A DNA stretch of 64,000 nt from Paracoccus sp. M683 (GTDB lineage Bacteria; Pseudomonadota; Alphaproteobacteria; Rhodobacterales; Rhodobacteraceae): the NCBI RefSeq assembly GCF_007096355.1, contig NZ_VKDF01000001.1, positions 252,226 to 316,225 of the forward strand. Direction: 5' to 3'. The translations under genes were made by a program, and so were the position numbers. Below the pieces are notes generated by a model, which ran no database searches, was not told the origin of the DNA, and was given only the letters and a program-made list of their open reading frames with translations. Positions 8,315-16,371 of this stretch are shown piece after piece. The number at the start of each line of letters is the position of its first letter. Within the stretch, counting starts at the first letter, position 1.

Positions 8315-9641
8315 CGGCCTGCGCCCCCTGCCGAAGCGCCTGTTGGCTCGCGCCCTGATCGGGCTGCGGCGCGGCGGCGTCGCGGACCAGAATACCCGTG
8401 CCCAGCTGCGGCGCACGCTCGGCCACGATCCGCGCGCCGACCAGTTCGGCGCTGACCGCGATCACCACATCATCACCCTGCCGGCGCAGCACGCTGACCG
8501 GATAGGCCCCAAGCCGATCATCCGCGCCAACCACCAGCACCGCGCCATCCGCGCCAACCGCCGCCGCCGGAATCACCGCGGCATTGGCCAAGGGCGGCTC
8601 GTCGATTTCGACGGTCACGAAATCGCCGGGGCGCAAACGCGGGTCGGGCTGATCCAGCCGGGCAAAGACCGTGCGGCCGGCCGCGCCCTCGGCCACCGAG
8701 GCGGCCGCACGATCCAGATGCGCATCCACTGCGATCCGCCCCGCCGACCCATCCAGCACGATCCGCACGGGCGTGCCCACGAGCACGGCATCCCCCACCA
8801 CCAGCCGGGAATATTGTTGCAGCGACAGCGGGATCTGCACCTCCAGCGCATCGGGGTCGAGAATCTGGGCCAGCTGTTCGTTCTGGCTGACCAGCCCGCC
8901 TTCGACCACGGCGACATCGGTGACGCGCCCGGCAAAGCTGGCGCGCACCTCGGTCAGATCCAGCGTCCTGCGGGCCTCGGTCAGGTCGATCTGGTTGCGA
9001 CGGACGGCCAGCTCGGCGGTCGAGACCGCGCTTTGCGCATTTGCCAGCGCGGATTGGCGCGACAGCACAGCCTGCTCGGCGCCAGAGGCGGCAAGCTCGG
9101 CGGTTTCTCGGTCGGTGCTGGTCCCCAGCCCGCGATCGGCCAGGCTGCGCTGGCGATCGAAGGCGGCGCGGCGCAGTTCGGCCTGAATGCGGGCTGCGGC
9201 CAGATCGTCGGTGGCGATCAGCACGTCACGGCGCGCATCCTCCAGCGCGGCCTGTGCCTCGGCCTGCGCGGCCAGCCCGGTATCCAGCGCGGCCTGGGCC
9301 GCCGATGGATCGGTCTGGACCAGCCGCTGACCAGCCGCGACCAGGCCGCCTTCGTGCAGATCGGGCGACAGGAAGGTGATCCGTCCCGAAGCGCCGGCGC
9401 GCAGTTCCAGCCGGCGTCGCGATTCGACGGTGCCAAAGACCTGCATGACCGGATGCACCGTCGCTGGCGTCAGGGTGACAAGCTGGACGGTGAAGGCCTG
9501 TTCCTGCATCGGCCGTCCGCCCGGCCCGCCCGTCCGCGCCTGTTCCAGCGCCGCCCATATCTGGAACGCTGCCAGAAACAGCAGCCCGATGGTCACAGCG
9601 GTGATGAACAGCCCGCCAAGGCTGCGTAGAAGAAAGCGCAT
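8307..9641 (-). CDS. RND efflux periplasmic adaptor (membrane fusion protein)
   Basis: 444 aa HlyD/AcrA-type adaptor that would bridge the adjacent RND permease to an outer-membrane channel. An N-terminal anchor (FITAVTIGLLFLAAFQIWAAL) is followed by a half-lipoyl segment (GTVESRRRLELRAGASGRITFL), a long alanine- and glutamate-rich coiled coil at about residues 120-215, the second half-lipoyl motif (VRASFAGRVTDVAVVEGGLV) and beta-barrel/membrane-proximal domains. The tail is low complexity and overlaps the permease start, so the pair is one operon. No regulator lies beside it. Confidence 0.92.
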   Translation of the reverse strand: MRFLLRSLGGLFITAVTIGLLFLAAFQIWAALEQARTGGPGGRPMQEQAFTVQLVTLTPATVHPVMQVFGTVESRRRLELRAGASGRITFLSPDLHEGGLVAAGQRLVQTDPSAAQAALDTGLAAQAEAQAALEDARRDVLIATDDLAAARIQAELRRAAFDRQRSLADRGLGTSTDRETAELAASGAEQAVLSRQSALANAQSAVSTAELAVRRNQIDLTEARRTLDLTEVRASFAGRVTDVAVVEGGLVSQNEQLAQILDPDALEVQIPLSLQQYSRLVVGDAVLVGTPVRIVLDGSAGRIAVDAHLDRAAASVAEGAAGRTVFARLDQPDPRLRPGDFVTVEIDEPPLANAAVIPAAAVGADGAVLVVGADDRLGAYPVSVLRRQGDDVVIAVSAELVGARIVAERAPQLGTGILVRDAAAPQPDQGASQQALRQGAQADG

Positions 9642-9691
9642 GTCAAACCCGTCCGTTATGCCCGGACTAACCCATCAATAGGAAATGAACC

Positions 9692-10540
9692 CTAAACACC
9701 CGCTGCGTCCAGCTTTTCCGCCAGCGACAACAGGTCGGCCCAGGCCTCGCGCTTGGCCACCGGGTTGCGCAGCAGATAGGCGGGATGGGTCATCGGCAGG
9801 GCGGGTTTGTCAAAGGCACGCGCCCAATGGCCACGCAGCCGCAAAATGCCGCGACGGCCCAGCGCAGCCTGGCAGGGCGTATTGCCCATCAGCACGACGA
9901 AATCGGGATCCGCCAGTTCGACATGGCGCCGCACGAAGGGCATCATCATCGCCATTTCATCGGGCGACGGGTCACGATTTCCCGGCGGGCGCCACGGTAA
10001 AACATTGGTGATGTATAGCGACTTTTCGGCATCGACCGCGTCCCGCGCCAAGCCGATGGCCGCAAACATCCGATCCAGCAGCTGCCCGGCACGGCCCACG
10101 AAGGGGCGGCCCTGGCGATCCTCTTCATCGCCCGGCGCCTCGCCCAGGATCAGCACCCGAGCCTTGGGATTGCCATCGGCAAAGGCGAAACTGCGGGCGC
10201 CCTTTTTCAGTTCAATCCCGTCAAATCGCTCTTGCGCATCGGCCAGCGCCTGCAATGTGTCGGCAGCCGCAGCGGCGGCCTCGGCCTGCGCCACCAGCAC
10301 CTCGATCACCGGCCCCTCGCCGGCCGAGGGGCGAGGCGCGGGCGCAGGGGCCGCCGCCATGCCCGGCAGAGCCGCTTCGGCCGGGCGCCGAGGCTTTTCG
10401 ACCGCATCGGGCAGATCAAAACGATCAACCGGCGCGTCAAGCATCGGCTCGTCCACGCCCATCTCGATCTGCCATTCCAGCAGCGCCAGCGCGGCCTCGG
10501 GCGTCAGATCGTGACCGAGATATGTGGGATTCGCCGTCAT
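9692..10540 (-). CDS. uracil-DNA glycosylase, family 4-like, lacking Fe-S cysteines
   Basis: 282 aa. Removal of uracil from DNA is inferred from family motifs: GEAPGDEEDRQGRPFVGRAG (about 133-152, catalytic motif 1), NVLPWRPPGNRDP (179-191) and the DNA-intercalation motif THPAYLLR (251-258). The first 100 residues are a low-complexity Ala/Pro extension common in alphaproteobacterial homologues. Family 4 enzymes hold a [4Fe-4S] cluster through four cysteines. The whole protein has one cysteine (Cys223, in NTPCQ), and the usual first pair is replaced by GIELKKGARS, so no cluster can form by the standard ligands. Activity and exact class are therefore uncertain. Confidence 0.85.
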   Translation of the reverse strand: MTANPTYLGHDLTPEAALALLEWQIEMGVDEPMLDAPVDRFDLPDAVEKPRRPAEAALPGMAAAPAPAPRPSAGEGPVIEVLVAQAEAAAAAADTLQALADAQERFDGIELKKGARSFAFADGNPKARVLILGEAPGDEEDRQGRPFVGRAGQLLDRMFAAIGLARDAVDAEKSLYITNVLPWRPPGNRDPSPDEMAMMMPFVRRHVELADPDFVVLMGNTPCQAALGRRGILRLRGHWARAFDKPALPMTHPAYLLRNPVAKREAWADLLSLAEKLDAAGV

Positions 10541-10561
10541 CGGAACAGAATAGCCGGCCGG

Positions 10562-11284
10562 CTAGTCCGCCACCAGCATATAGCCAGTGCCCCGCACCGT
10601 CTGAAGGAAACGCGGTTCCTTCGGATCGGTCTCGATCTTGCGGCGCAGGCGGGTGATCTGGACGTCAATGGCGCGTTCGCTGTTTTCGGCCTCGTCGGCA
10701 TTGCCATTGCCGCTGCCGCCCCGGCCCAGATCCTCGATCAACTCGGCGCGGCTGACCGGCTTGCCGCGGCTGGCGGCCAGGCGGTGCAACAATGCCTGCT
10801 CGGTGCCGGTCAGGCGCAGCAGCGTGTCGCCCTGCCACAACTCGCCCTTTTCGGTGTCATAGCGCAACGAGCCCAGAGACAGGAATTTCGGTGCGGCGGA
10901 TTCGGGCGCTGGCATCCGGCGCAGGATCGCAGCGATCCGCAGCAGCAATTCGCGCGGCTCGAAGGGCTTGGCCAGATAATCATCGGCGCCGCTTTCCAGC
11001 CCGGTGATGCGATCCTCGATCTCGCCCTTGGCCGTCAGCAGCAGGATCGGCGTGTCGATGGTCTTGCGCAGATCGCGGGTCAGGGAAACCCCGTCCTCGC
11101 CCGGCATCATCACATCCAGCACGATCAGGTCGAATTCCAACCCCTTCAGCAGCCGCCGCGCCTGCTGTGCATCACGGGCCTGGCTGACGAAAAAGCCGTT
11201 CTTTTGAAGGAAACGCCGCAACAGGGCGCGAATCCGTTCGTCATCATCAACGATCAGAATATGGGTGTCGGCCGCGCTGGTCAT
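10562..11284 (-). CDS. petR: OmpR-type response regulator PetR
   Basis: 240 aa two-component regulator: a receiver with the acidic cluster IVDDDE, phosphoacceptor Asp57 (LIVLDVMMPGEDG), Lys106 (AKPFEP), and a winged-helix DNA-binding domain ending in RFLQTVRGTGYMLVAD. The start codon overlaps the stop of the MarR-type gene upstream (ATGA). A MarR gene joined to an OmpR-type regulator is the petP-petR arrangement of Rhodobacter capsulatus, and ilvE beside it fits Rhodobacteraceae. No histidine kinase is adjacent, so its partner is unknown. An insert rich in Gly/Asn/Asp (GGSGNGNADEAENS) interrupts the DNA-binding domain. Confidence 0.87.
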   Translation of the reverse strand: MTSAADTHILIVDDDERIRALLRRFLQKNGFFVSQARDAQQARRLLKGLEFDLIVLDVMMPGEDGVSLTRDLRKTIDTPILLLTAKGEIEDRITGLESGADDYLAKPFEPRELLLRIAAILRRMPAPESAAPKFLSLGSLRYDTEKGELWQGDTLLRLTGTEQALLHRLAASRGKPVSRAELIEDLGRGGSGNGNADEAENSERAIDVQITRLRRKIETDPKEPRFLQTVRGTGYMLVAD

Positions 11285-11802
11285 TTCCGCTCGTCGGTGA
11301 GGTCCTTCATCGACTGATACTGCGAGCGCGTCTCGGGGTCCATCATCGCTTCCAGAACCTGACGAAATCCCGCCACCGCCTGCGGCCCGGCGTTGCGATA
11401 GGCCGCACGCATCCGCGCCCGCTGCGATTCGGACAGCCGGCGTTCCAGCGCGGTGCCCTTGTCGGTCAGATAAAGCTGCCTTTCGCGCCGGTCCCGGCGG
11501 CCAACGCGGCTTTCGACCAGTCCATCCTCGATCAGGGTGCGCAGCACGCGATTAAGCGATTGCTTGGTCACGCCCAGCACATCCAGCAGCGAGGTGACCG
11601 TCAGCCCCGGCTCGCGATTGATGAAATGCAGCGCCCGGTGATGGGCGCGGCCGTAATCCAGATCGACCAGAATCAGATCGGGGTCCGAGGTGAAGGCGCG
11701 ATAGGCAAAGAACATCGCCTCGATCCCGCGGCGCAGCTGGTCATCGGTCAGAAACAGCAGATTCTCGCCGCCCAGCCCGGCTATTCGCACCTTTTCCTGC
11801 AT
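11281..11802 (-). CDS. petP: MarR-family regulator PetP
   Basis: 173 aa winged-helix regulator. The helix-turn-helix reads SLLDVLGVTKQSLNRVLRTLIEDGLV, followed by a wing with RRDRRERQLYLTDKG. In R. capsulatus the petP product is coexpressed with petR. The ATG at the right end is preferred over a GTG two codons upstream because the ribosome site AAAGGGG lies about 7 bases before it. The gene overlaps petR by 4 bases. It faces away from ilvE across a 145-base region with a small palindrome that may be its operator. Confidence 0.85.
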   Translation of the reverse strand: MQEKVRIAGLGGENLLFLTDDQLRRGIEAMFFAYRAFTSDPDLILVDLDYGRAHHRALHFINREPGLTVTSLLDVLGVTKQSLNRVLRTLIEDGLVESRVGRRDRRERQLYLTDKGTALERRLSESQRARMRAAYRNAGPQAVAGFRQVLEAMMDPETRSQYQSMKDLTDERK

Positions 11803-11832
11803 GGGCACCCCTTTGTTCCGCAGCGATATGGC

Positions 11833-11845
11833 AGTCTTGTTGACT
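11833..11845. promoter_or_regulatory. possible petP/ilvE operator palindrome
   Basis: AGTC-TTGTT-GACT inverted repeat 30 bases before petP, in the region shared with ilvE. A second 7-base inverted pair, CTTGCGC (11878-11884) and GCGCAAG (11912-11918), lies nearer ilvE. Short arms make both tentative. Confidence 0.3.
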
Positions 11846-11947
11846 TTCCAAGATTCGATTGTTAGCCGTCAAGCCGTCTTGCGCAATTTATTGGCAAAAC
11901 TTGTCAGGATCGCGCAAGATTCGCAAAGCTGAACCCGAGGATATGAC

Positions 11948-12817
11948 ATGGCAGGCGCTTACGACGATCGTGACGGCAAGATCTGGATGGATGGCAAGCT
12001 GGTGGACTGGCGCGATGCGCAGGTACATGTCCTGACCCATGCACTGCACTATGCCAGTTCCGTATTCGAGGGCGAGCGCTGCTATTCCGGCAAGATCTTC
12101 AAAAGTCATGAACATTCGCTGCGGCTGATCGAATCGGCACGGCTGCTGGACATGACCTCACCCTATACCGCCGATGAAATCGACGCCGCGAAAGAGGCCG
12201 TTCTGAACGCCAACGGCTTTACCGACGCCTATGTGCGCGCGGTGATGTGGCGCGGCTCGGGCGAGGACATGGGCGTTTCGGCCCGCAAGAACCCGGTGCG
12301 CATGGCCATCGCCGCCTGGGAATGGGGCAGCTATTATGGCGACGCCAAATGGCAGGGCGCGAAACTGGACATCGCCAAGTGGAAACGCCCCAGCCCCGAA
12401 ACCATCCCCACCGCCGCCAAGGCAGCCGGGCTTTACATGATCTGCACGATGTCCAAGCACGCGGCCGAGGCCAAGGGCTGTTCCGACGCGCTGTTCATGG
12501 ATTGGGAGGGTTACGTGGCCGAGGCGACCGGCGCCAATATCTTCTTCGTCAAGGATGGCGAAATCCATACCCCGCTGGCCGACCGTTTCCTGAACGGCAT
12601 CACCCGCCAGACCATCATCCAGATGCTGAAAGACAAGGGCCTGACCGTGCATGAACGCCGCATCAAGCCCGAGGAAATGGCAGATTTCAGCGAATGCTGG
12701 CTGACGGGCACCGCAGCCGAGGTCACGCCTGTCGGGCAAATCGGTGACTATAATTTCCAGGTCGGAAGCGTGACCCGTGAGATTGCTGAAGATTACGAAA
12801 AGCTGGTCCGCTCATAA
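11948..12817 (+). CDS. ilvE: branched-chain amino acid aminotransferase
   Basis: Fold-type IV PLP enzyme of 289 aa that transaminates leucine, isoleucine and valine with 2-oxoglutarate. Family features are HVLTHALHYASSVFEGERCY at the N-terminus, YVRAVMWRGSGEDMGV, the phosphate-binding region EATGANIFFVKDGEIHTP, and TRQTIIQMLKDKG followed by ECWLTGTAAEVTPV. It is a single-gene unit: divergent from petP and closed by a GC-rich hairpin just after the stop. Confidence 0.95.
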   Translation: MAGAYDDRDGKIWMDGKLVDWRDAQVHVLTHALHYASSVFEGERCYSGKIFKSHEHSLRLIESARLLDMTSPYTADEIDAAKEAVLNANGFTDAYVRAVMWRGSGEDMGVSARKNPVRMAIAAWEWGSYYGDAKWQGAKLDIAKWKRPSPETIPTAAKAAGLYMICTMSKHAAEAKGCSDALFMDWEGYVAEATGANIFFVKDGEIHTPLADRFLNGITRQTIIQMLKDKGLTVHERRIKPEEMADFSECWLTGTAAEVTPVGQIGDYNFQVGSVTREIAEDYEKLVRS

Positions 12818-12835
12818 GCCAGAAACGCATTTACG

Positions 12836-12869
12836 AACGGCCGCCGGTCATTTGCCCGGCGGCCGTTTC
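12836..12869 (+). terminator. terminator after ilvE
   Basis: Perfect 12-base stem AACGGCCGCCGG/CCGGCGGCCGTT with an 8-base loop, followed by TCTT. It begins 18 bases after the ilvE stop. Confidence 0.75.
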
Positions 12870-12921
12870 TTATGGGGCATGTCCAGCAGGCGATTGGCAA
12901 GGCAAGCCAGATGCCGCCTGA

Positions 12922-13605
12922 TTACGGCCCCGCATCAGGCTTTCTTGCCAGAATTCCACTCAGAAAGACCTCAAGCGTGCCGCGCACATAGTCGGCAAAG
13001 CCCAGATGCAGTTCTGCCAGCCTTGGTTCGGCCTTATATGCATCCAGAACCGCTTGGGTCGGGGTGCTGTGCGGCCAGGCTGCGGCCGTCATCAGCAACA
13101 CAACCGAAATCGCTTGCAGCGCGTCTTCGCGGGTCAGTTCGGGCAGATGCCGGCGGAAGGTATCGGCGACGCGCTCGACCACGGCGCGCACCGCAAGCTT
13201 GTGCGACAGCACGACCGTCATCGAAACGTTCCGTTCCAGCACCGCGGCCTGCGCACTGGCAAGATCGCACAACAAGGGCCGCGCAGTCAGGCTGTCTGTC
13301 ACCATGCTCGCCAGATGGTCGATGCGCTGGCGCTGTGTTCCCCCGGCCGTCACGGGCAGATCGTCCAGCACCCCAGCCCAGCTTTTCAGTTCCGCGCTCA
13401 GAAGCTCCAGCAGAATCGCTTCGCGCGTTTCAAAATACCTTAGAACATTCGACTTCGCGAGGCCGACCTGACGGCTCAGCTCATTCAAGCTGAGTTCCGC
13501 GACAGGCATTTCCGCAAGCATTTCGGCAGCTTTCGCCAGGATCAACTGGCGGCGCTGTTCGCGCTGTTCGTCGTTTCTGGCGCGCTGAAAATCCATGCCG
13601 ATCAT
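12922..13605 (-). CDS. TetR/AcrR family regulator
   Basis: 227 aa repressor-type protein: N-terminal helix-turn-helix at about residues 20-60 ([27 protein letters not shown]) and a variable ligand-binding helical domain. It is transcribed away from the SDR gene across a 101-base region with two related palindromes, so it most likely controls itself and the SDR. The inducer is unknown. The second Met ([11 protein letters not shown]) is an alternative start. Confidence 0.9.
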   Translation of the reverse strand: MIGMDFQRARNDEQREQRRQLILAKAAEMLAEMPVAELSLNELSRQVGLAKSNVLRYFETREAILLELLSAELKSWAGVLDDLPVTAGGTQRQRIDHLASMVTDSLTARPLLCDLASAQAAVLERNVSMTVVLSHKLAVRAVVERVADTFRRHLPELTREDALQAISVVLLMTAAAWPHSTPTQAVLDAYKAEPRLAELHLGFADYVRGTLEVFLSGILARKPDAGP

Positions 13606-13630
13606 ATTTCATCGCAAATACTTCTTGTAA

Positions 13631-13677
13631 AGAGACCGGTGGTTCTTTATTTGCCGCAAATAACAGACCGTCGGTCT
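13631..13677. promoter_or_regulatory. two palindromic operators between tetR and SDR gene
   Basis: AGACCG-T-CGGTCT (13665-13677) is perfect. AGAGACCGGTGGTTCT (13631-13646) is an imperfect copy of the same motif. The sequence GCAAATA also occurs twice nearby. Placement in the divergent region fits autoregulation by the TetR protein. Confidence 0.6.
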
Positions 13678-13706
13678 CTAATAGAAACGCAACACGAAAG
13701 GAACGG

Positions 13707-14633
13707 ATGATGGGTTGGAGCGAGAAAGACATACCGTCGCAGCACGGCAAGCGGGTGATCGTCACCGGAACCGGCGGGCTTGGGTTCCAGGCGGCACGGG
13801 CGCTGACTGCCAAGGGCGCCGACGTGGTTCTGGCCGGGCGCAACCCGGACAAGGGGACCAAGGCATTGGCGCGCATTCGTGCCATCACGCCCGATGCGAA
13901 AATCACGTTCGAACGCCTCGATCTTGCCAGTCTGGCGTCGGTTTCTGCCTTTGCGGGCCGGATGTCGGATGATGGCCGTCCGCTGGATCTGCTGATCAAC
14001 AATGCCGGCGTCGCGATTGTGCCAAAGCGGCAAGAAACGCAGGACGGTTTCGAACTGCAGATCGGCACCAACCATATTGGTCATTTCGCGCTGACCATGC
14101 GGCTGATGCCGCTGTTGCTGAAAGCAAGGGCGCCGCGCGTCGTCAGCCTCAGCAGCAATATGCACAAGCGTGGAACGATCAATTTCGATGATCTTCAACT
14201 GGCGCGGAAATACAGCCCCGCCGGGGCCTATGGTCAGTCAAAACTGGCCACATTGATGTTCGCGTTGGAACTTGACACCCAGATGAAACAGCAGGGTTTG
14301 CCGGTCATCAGCGCCGCCGCCCATCCGGGTATCGCCCGCACTGACCTGATGAATAACGGCCCCGCAGGCCAGCCCGTCCTTCAGGCGGTTTCGCATCTGA
14401 TCGAAAGGATCGTGGGCCAATCCGCAGCCGAGGGTGCATTGCCGCTGCTGCGGGCGGCAACCGATCCGGCCGTGCGAGGCGGCGAATATTTCGGCCCCGC
14501 AGGCTGCACCGAGGCAAAGGGCGCGCCCGAACTGGTACAGGCCTCGCCCAAGGCGAAGGATGCGGCGGCGCGGCGCAGATTGTGGCAGGTTTCGGTGCGG
14601 TTGACCGGCACCGAGATGCCCATTCCCGCATGA
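13707..14633 (+). CDS. short-chain dehydrogenase/reductase (retinol dehydrogenase-like)
   Basis: 308 aa NAD(P)-dependent oxidoreductase. The cofactor motif [11 protein letters not shown] (about 20-30), NNAGVA (about 98), catalytic Ser in [10 protein letters not shown] (about 150) and YGQSK (Tyr about 174) are in the order of classical SDRs; the WWOX/RDH-like layout has the longer C-terminus seen here. ATG follows the ribosome site AAAGGAACGG. It is probably induced when the divergent TetR protein leaves the palindromes upstream. The substrate is unknown; lipophilic alcohols or aldehydes are typical of the subgroup. Confidence 0.88.
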   Translation: MMGWSEKDIPSQHGKRVIVTGTGGLGFQAARALTAKGADVVLAGRNPDKGTKALARIRAITPDAKITFERLDLASLASVSAFAGRMSDDGRPLDLLINNAGVAIVPKRQETQDGFELQIGTNHIGHFALTMRLMPLLLKARAPRVVSLSSNMHKRGTINFDDLQLARKYSPAGAYGQSKLATLMFALELDTQMKQQGLPVISAAAHPGIARTDLMNNGPAGQPVLQAVSHLIERIVGQSAAEGALPLLRAATDPAVRGGEYFGPAGCTEAKGAPELVQASPKAKDAAARRRLWQVSVRLTGTEMPIPA

Positions 14634-14669
14634 ATGTGCGGCAGCCCCTGTCGCGATGCATAGCCAATG

Positions 14670-14703
14670 AAAAACACCGACATCCCATTCGGGAATGTCG
14701 GTG
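14670..14703 (-). terminator. intrinsic terminator of the small minus-strand gene
   Basis: Read on the minus strand: stem CACCGACAT(T)CCC / GGGATGTCGGTG with one bulged base, then TTTTT. It lies 70 bases beyond the stop of the 62-aa gene and points the wrong way to serve the SDR gene. Confidence 0.7.
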
Positions 14704-14773
14704 CAGCATGGTTATAAATGGCTATGAAACCAAAATCATGGCTGACAGAAGCGGCTGATCAAGACTCGTCAGA

Positions 14774-14962
14774 TCAGGTGGTATGGCCACGCTCGATCCG
14801 CGCATATTCAGCGGTCTTGCGGCCATCGCCGCTGCGGTCCTTGGGACGGCTGTGCAGGGCGGCCACAGCCGGATGCGTCCCGGATTCGCGTTCCTGCCGG
14901 GTATATTCCCGCAGGCGCGCGGTGCCATGATCGCGTGGCTGATCGCCGACATGTTTGGTCAT
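14774..14962 (-). CDS. small basic hypothetical protein (62 aa)
   Basis: Not recognised. 62 aa, hydrophilic and charged (MTKHVGDQPRDHGTARLREY at the N-terminus, then RQERES and RPKDRSGDGRKTAEYARIE), no membrane span or signal peptide, probably disordered or nucleic-acid binding in character. What supports it as a gene is its surroundings: a strong GGAGGAGGG ribosome site 7-8 bases before the ATG, a sigma-70-like promoter about 30 bases upstream, and an intrinsic terminator with a T-run downstream. It lies after ptsN on the same strand but seems to have its own transcript. Confidence 0.6.
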   Translation of the reverse strand: MTKHVGDQPRDHGTARLREYTRQERESGTHPAVAALHSRPKDRSGDGRKTAEYARIERGHTT

Positions 14963-14993
14963 CTTCGGCCCTCCTCCAATGGATTGGACCCTC

Positions 14994-15022
14994 AATATAG
15001 GGCCGAATCGGACCAGAGCCAA
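14994..15022 (-). promoter_or_regulatory. sigma-70-like promoter for the 62-aa gene
   Basis: On the minus strand: -35 TTGGCT (15017-15022), 17-base spacer, -10 TATATT (14994-14999). It starts within a few bases of the ptsN stop codon. Confidence 0.6.
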
Positions 15023-15026
15023 ACCT

Positions 15027-15491
15027 TTAGGCCGCCTTTATCCCCTGAGCCGCCGCCAGAACGGCGTGCAGGGCGATGGGATCGTCATTGGCCCGCAGCT
15101 TGGCGCGCAGGTCGCCGTCGCGCAGCGTGCGCGACACCAGAGCCAACGCCTTGAGGTGATCGACGCCGGCGCTTTTCGGCGCCAGCAGGGCAAAGATCAG
15201 GTCGACCGGCTGCCGGTCGACGGCATCGAAATCCAGTGGCTTGTCCAGCCGGATGAACAGCCCGGCCACCTTGTCCAGCCCATGCAGCCGGGCATGGGGC
15301 AGCGCGACACCATGGCCCACCCCGGTCGGCCCCAGACTTTCCCGTTCTTGCAGCGCGTCCAGCACCTCGGCCGCCGGCAGCCCATAAACTGTATGGGACA
15401 GTTCGGACAGCTCGTGGAAAAGCCGCTTCTTTGATGTGACCTGGGACAGGGACCTGACGGCCCCCTGTTTCAGAATGTCACTGATCTGCAT
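15027..15491 (-). CDS. ptsN: PTS IIA-like nitrogen-regulatory protein PtsN
   Basis: 154 aa EIIA-Ntr, the phosphoacceptor of the regulatory (non-transporting) PTS that links nitrogen and potassium status to gene expression. The phosphorylated histidine is His66 in GVALPHARL, in the family context GPTGVGHG. The start is the ATG of MQISDILKQG, preceded by AAAGGCAGG. It follows hpf in the order lptB-hpf-ptsN found widely in proteobacteria. No EI or HPr gene is in the window. Confidence 0.92.
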   Translation of the reverse strand: MQISDILKQGAVRSLSQVTSKKRLFHELSELSHTVYGLPAAEVLDALQERESLGPTGVGHGVALPHARLHGLDKVAGLFIRLDKPLDFDAVDRQPVDLIFALLAPKSAGVDHLKALALVSRTLRDGDLRAKLRANDDPIALHAVLAAAQGIKAA

Positions 15492-15572
15492 TCGGCCTGC
15501 CTTTCGGGCGATCAGCCCGCACCATGCCACAAGGCAGGTGCGGGCCAGGGGTTCATGCCGGTCGTCGCGGCC

Positions 15573-16148
15573 CTATTTGCCGCTGCCGGGGTCGATCCAG
15601 CCGACATTCCCATCATCGCGGCGGTGGACGACATTCACGCCCCCGTGTTTTTCATTACGGAAGACCAGCAGGGGCGTCCCCACCAGTTCCATCTGCATCA
15701 CCGCGTCGCCGACCGACAGGGTCGGCACCCGCGTTTCCATTTCGGCGATGATGATCGGTTGCAGGCCACTGTCCTGCGATTCCCATTCATCCTCATCAGC
15801 GGCCAGCACATACATGCCCGCCTGCCCGAATTCAACAGGCTCGCTGCGATCCTTGTGGTGGTCCTTCAGCCGCCGCTTGTAGCGGCGAAGTTGTTTATCC
15901 ATGCGTTCGCGGCAGGAATCGAAGGCGGCATAAACTTCGGTCGCCGTGCCCTTGGCTTGAACGGTCAGTCCTGTGGACAGGTGAACGACAGCGTCGCACA
16001 GGTACTGATGCGCATCGCGGGAAAAGGTGATCGTCGCGTCGGTGGGCCGCTGCGAGTACTTCTCCAGCACCTCGCCCAACTCGTTCTTGACATGCGAGGT
16101 CAGTGCCTCGCCAACGTCGATATGTTTTCCGCTGATGGTATAGCGCAT
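15573..16148 (-). CDS. hpf: ribosome hibernation-promoting factor, long form
   Basis: 191 aa. The N-terminal S30AE domain (MRYTISGKHIDVGEAL, with the basic patch RRYKRRLKDHHKD) binds in the small-subunit decoding channel. A linker and C-terminal domain (VGDAVMQMELVGTPLLVFRN ending NVGWIDPG) mark the long HPF type, which joins 70S ribosomes into 100S dimers in stationary phase. Two adjacent ATG codons follow AGAGGAGCT; the second gives the family N-terminus MRYT. Between lptB and hpf many proteobacteria carry rpoN; here only about 220 bases without a convincing gene separate them. Confidence 0.93.
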   Translation of the reverse strand: MRYTISGKHIDVGEALTSHVKNELGEVLEKYSQRPTDATITFSRDAHQYLCDAVVHLSTGLTVQAKGTATEVYAAFDSCRERMDKQLRRYKRRLKDHHKDRSEPVEFGQAGMYVLAADEDEWESQDSGLQPIIIAEMETRVPTLSVGDAVMQMELVGTPLLVFRNEKHGGVNVVHRRDDGNVGWIDPGSGK

Positions 16149-16371
16149 CATAGCTCCTCTCCGGTTGATCCGGCGAACCCTGCGCCCCGACGGGGAAGCG
16201 GGCCGCGCCGAAAGTGAATGACACATGGCCATCCATCAGATCATTTGGTGACACTCCGCGTCGGCTGTCAACGGGGCCGCTGATATTCGCCGCCGGCAAT
16301 GGCGTCATCCCTGCCCGCAGCCGCCGCACAAGCAAAGCCGGCCGGTGCGATGGCAGCAACGCAGCACCCGG

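Noticed and set aside
14722-14952. 76-codon minus-strand open frame overlapping the 62-aa gene
   Set aside because: The strong ribosome site fits the ATG at 14962 in another frame; this frame lacks one.
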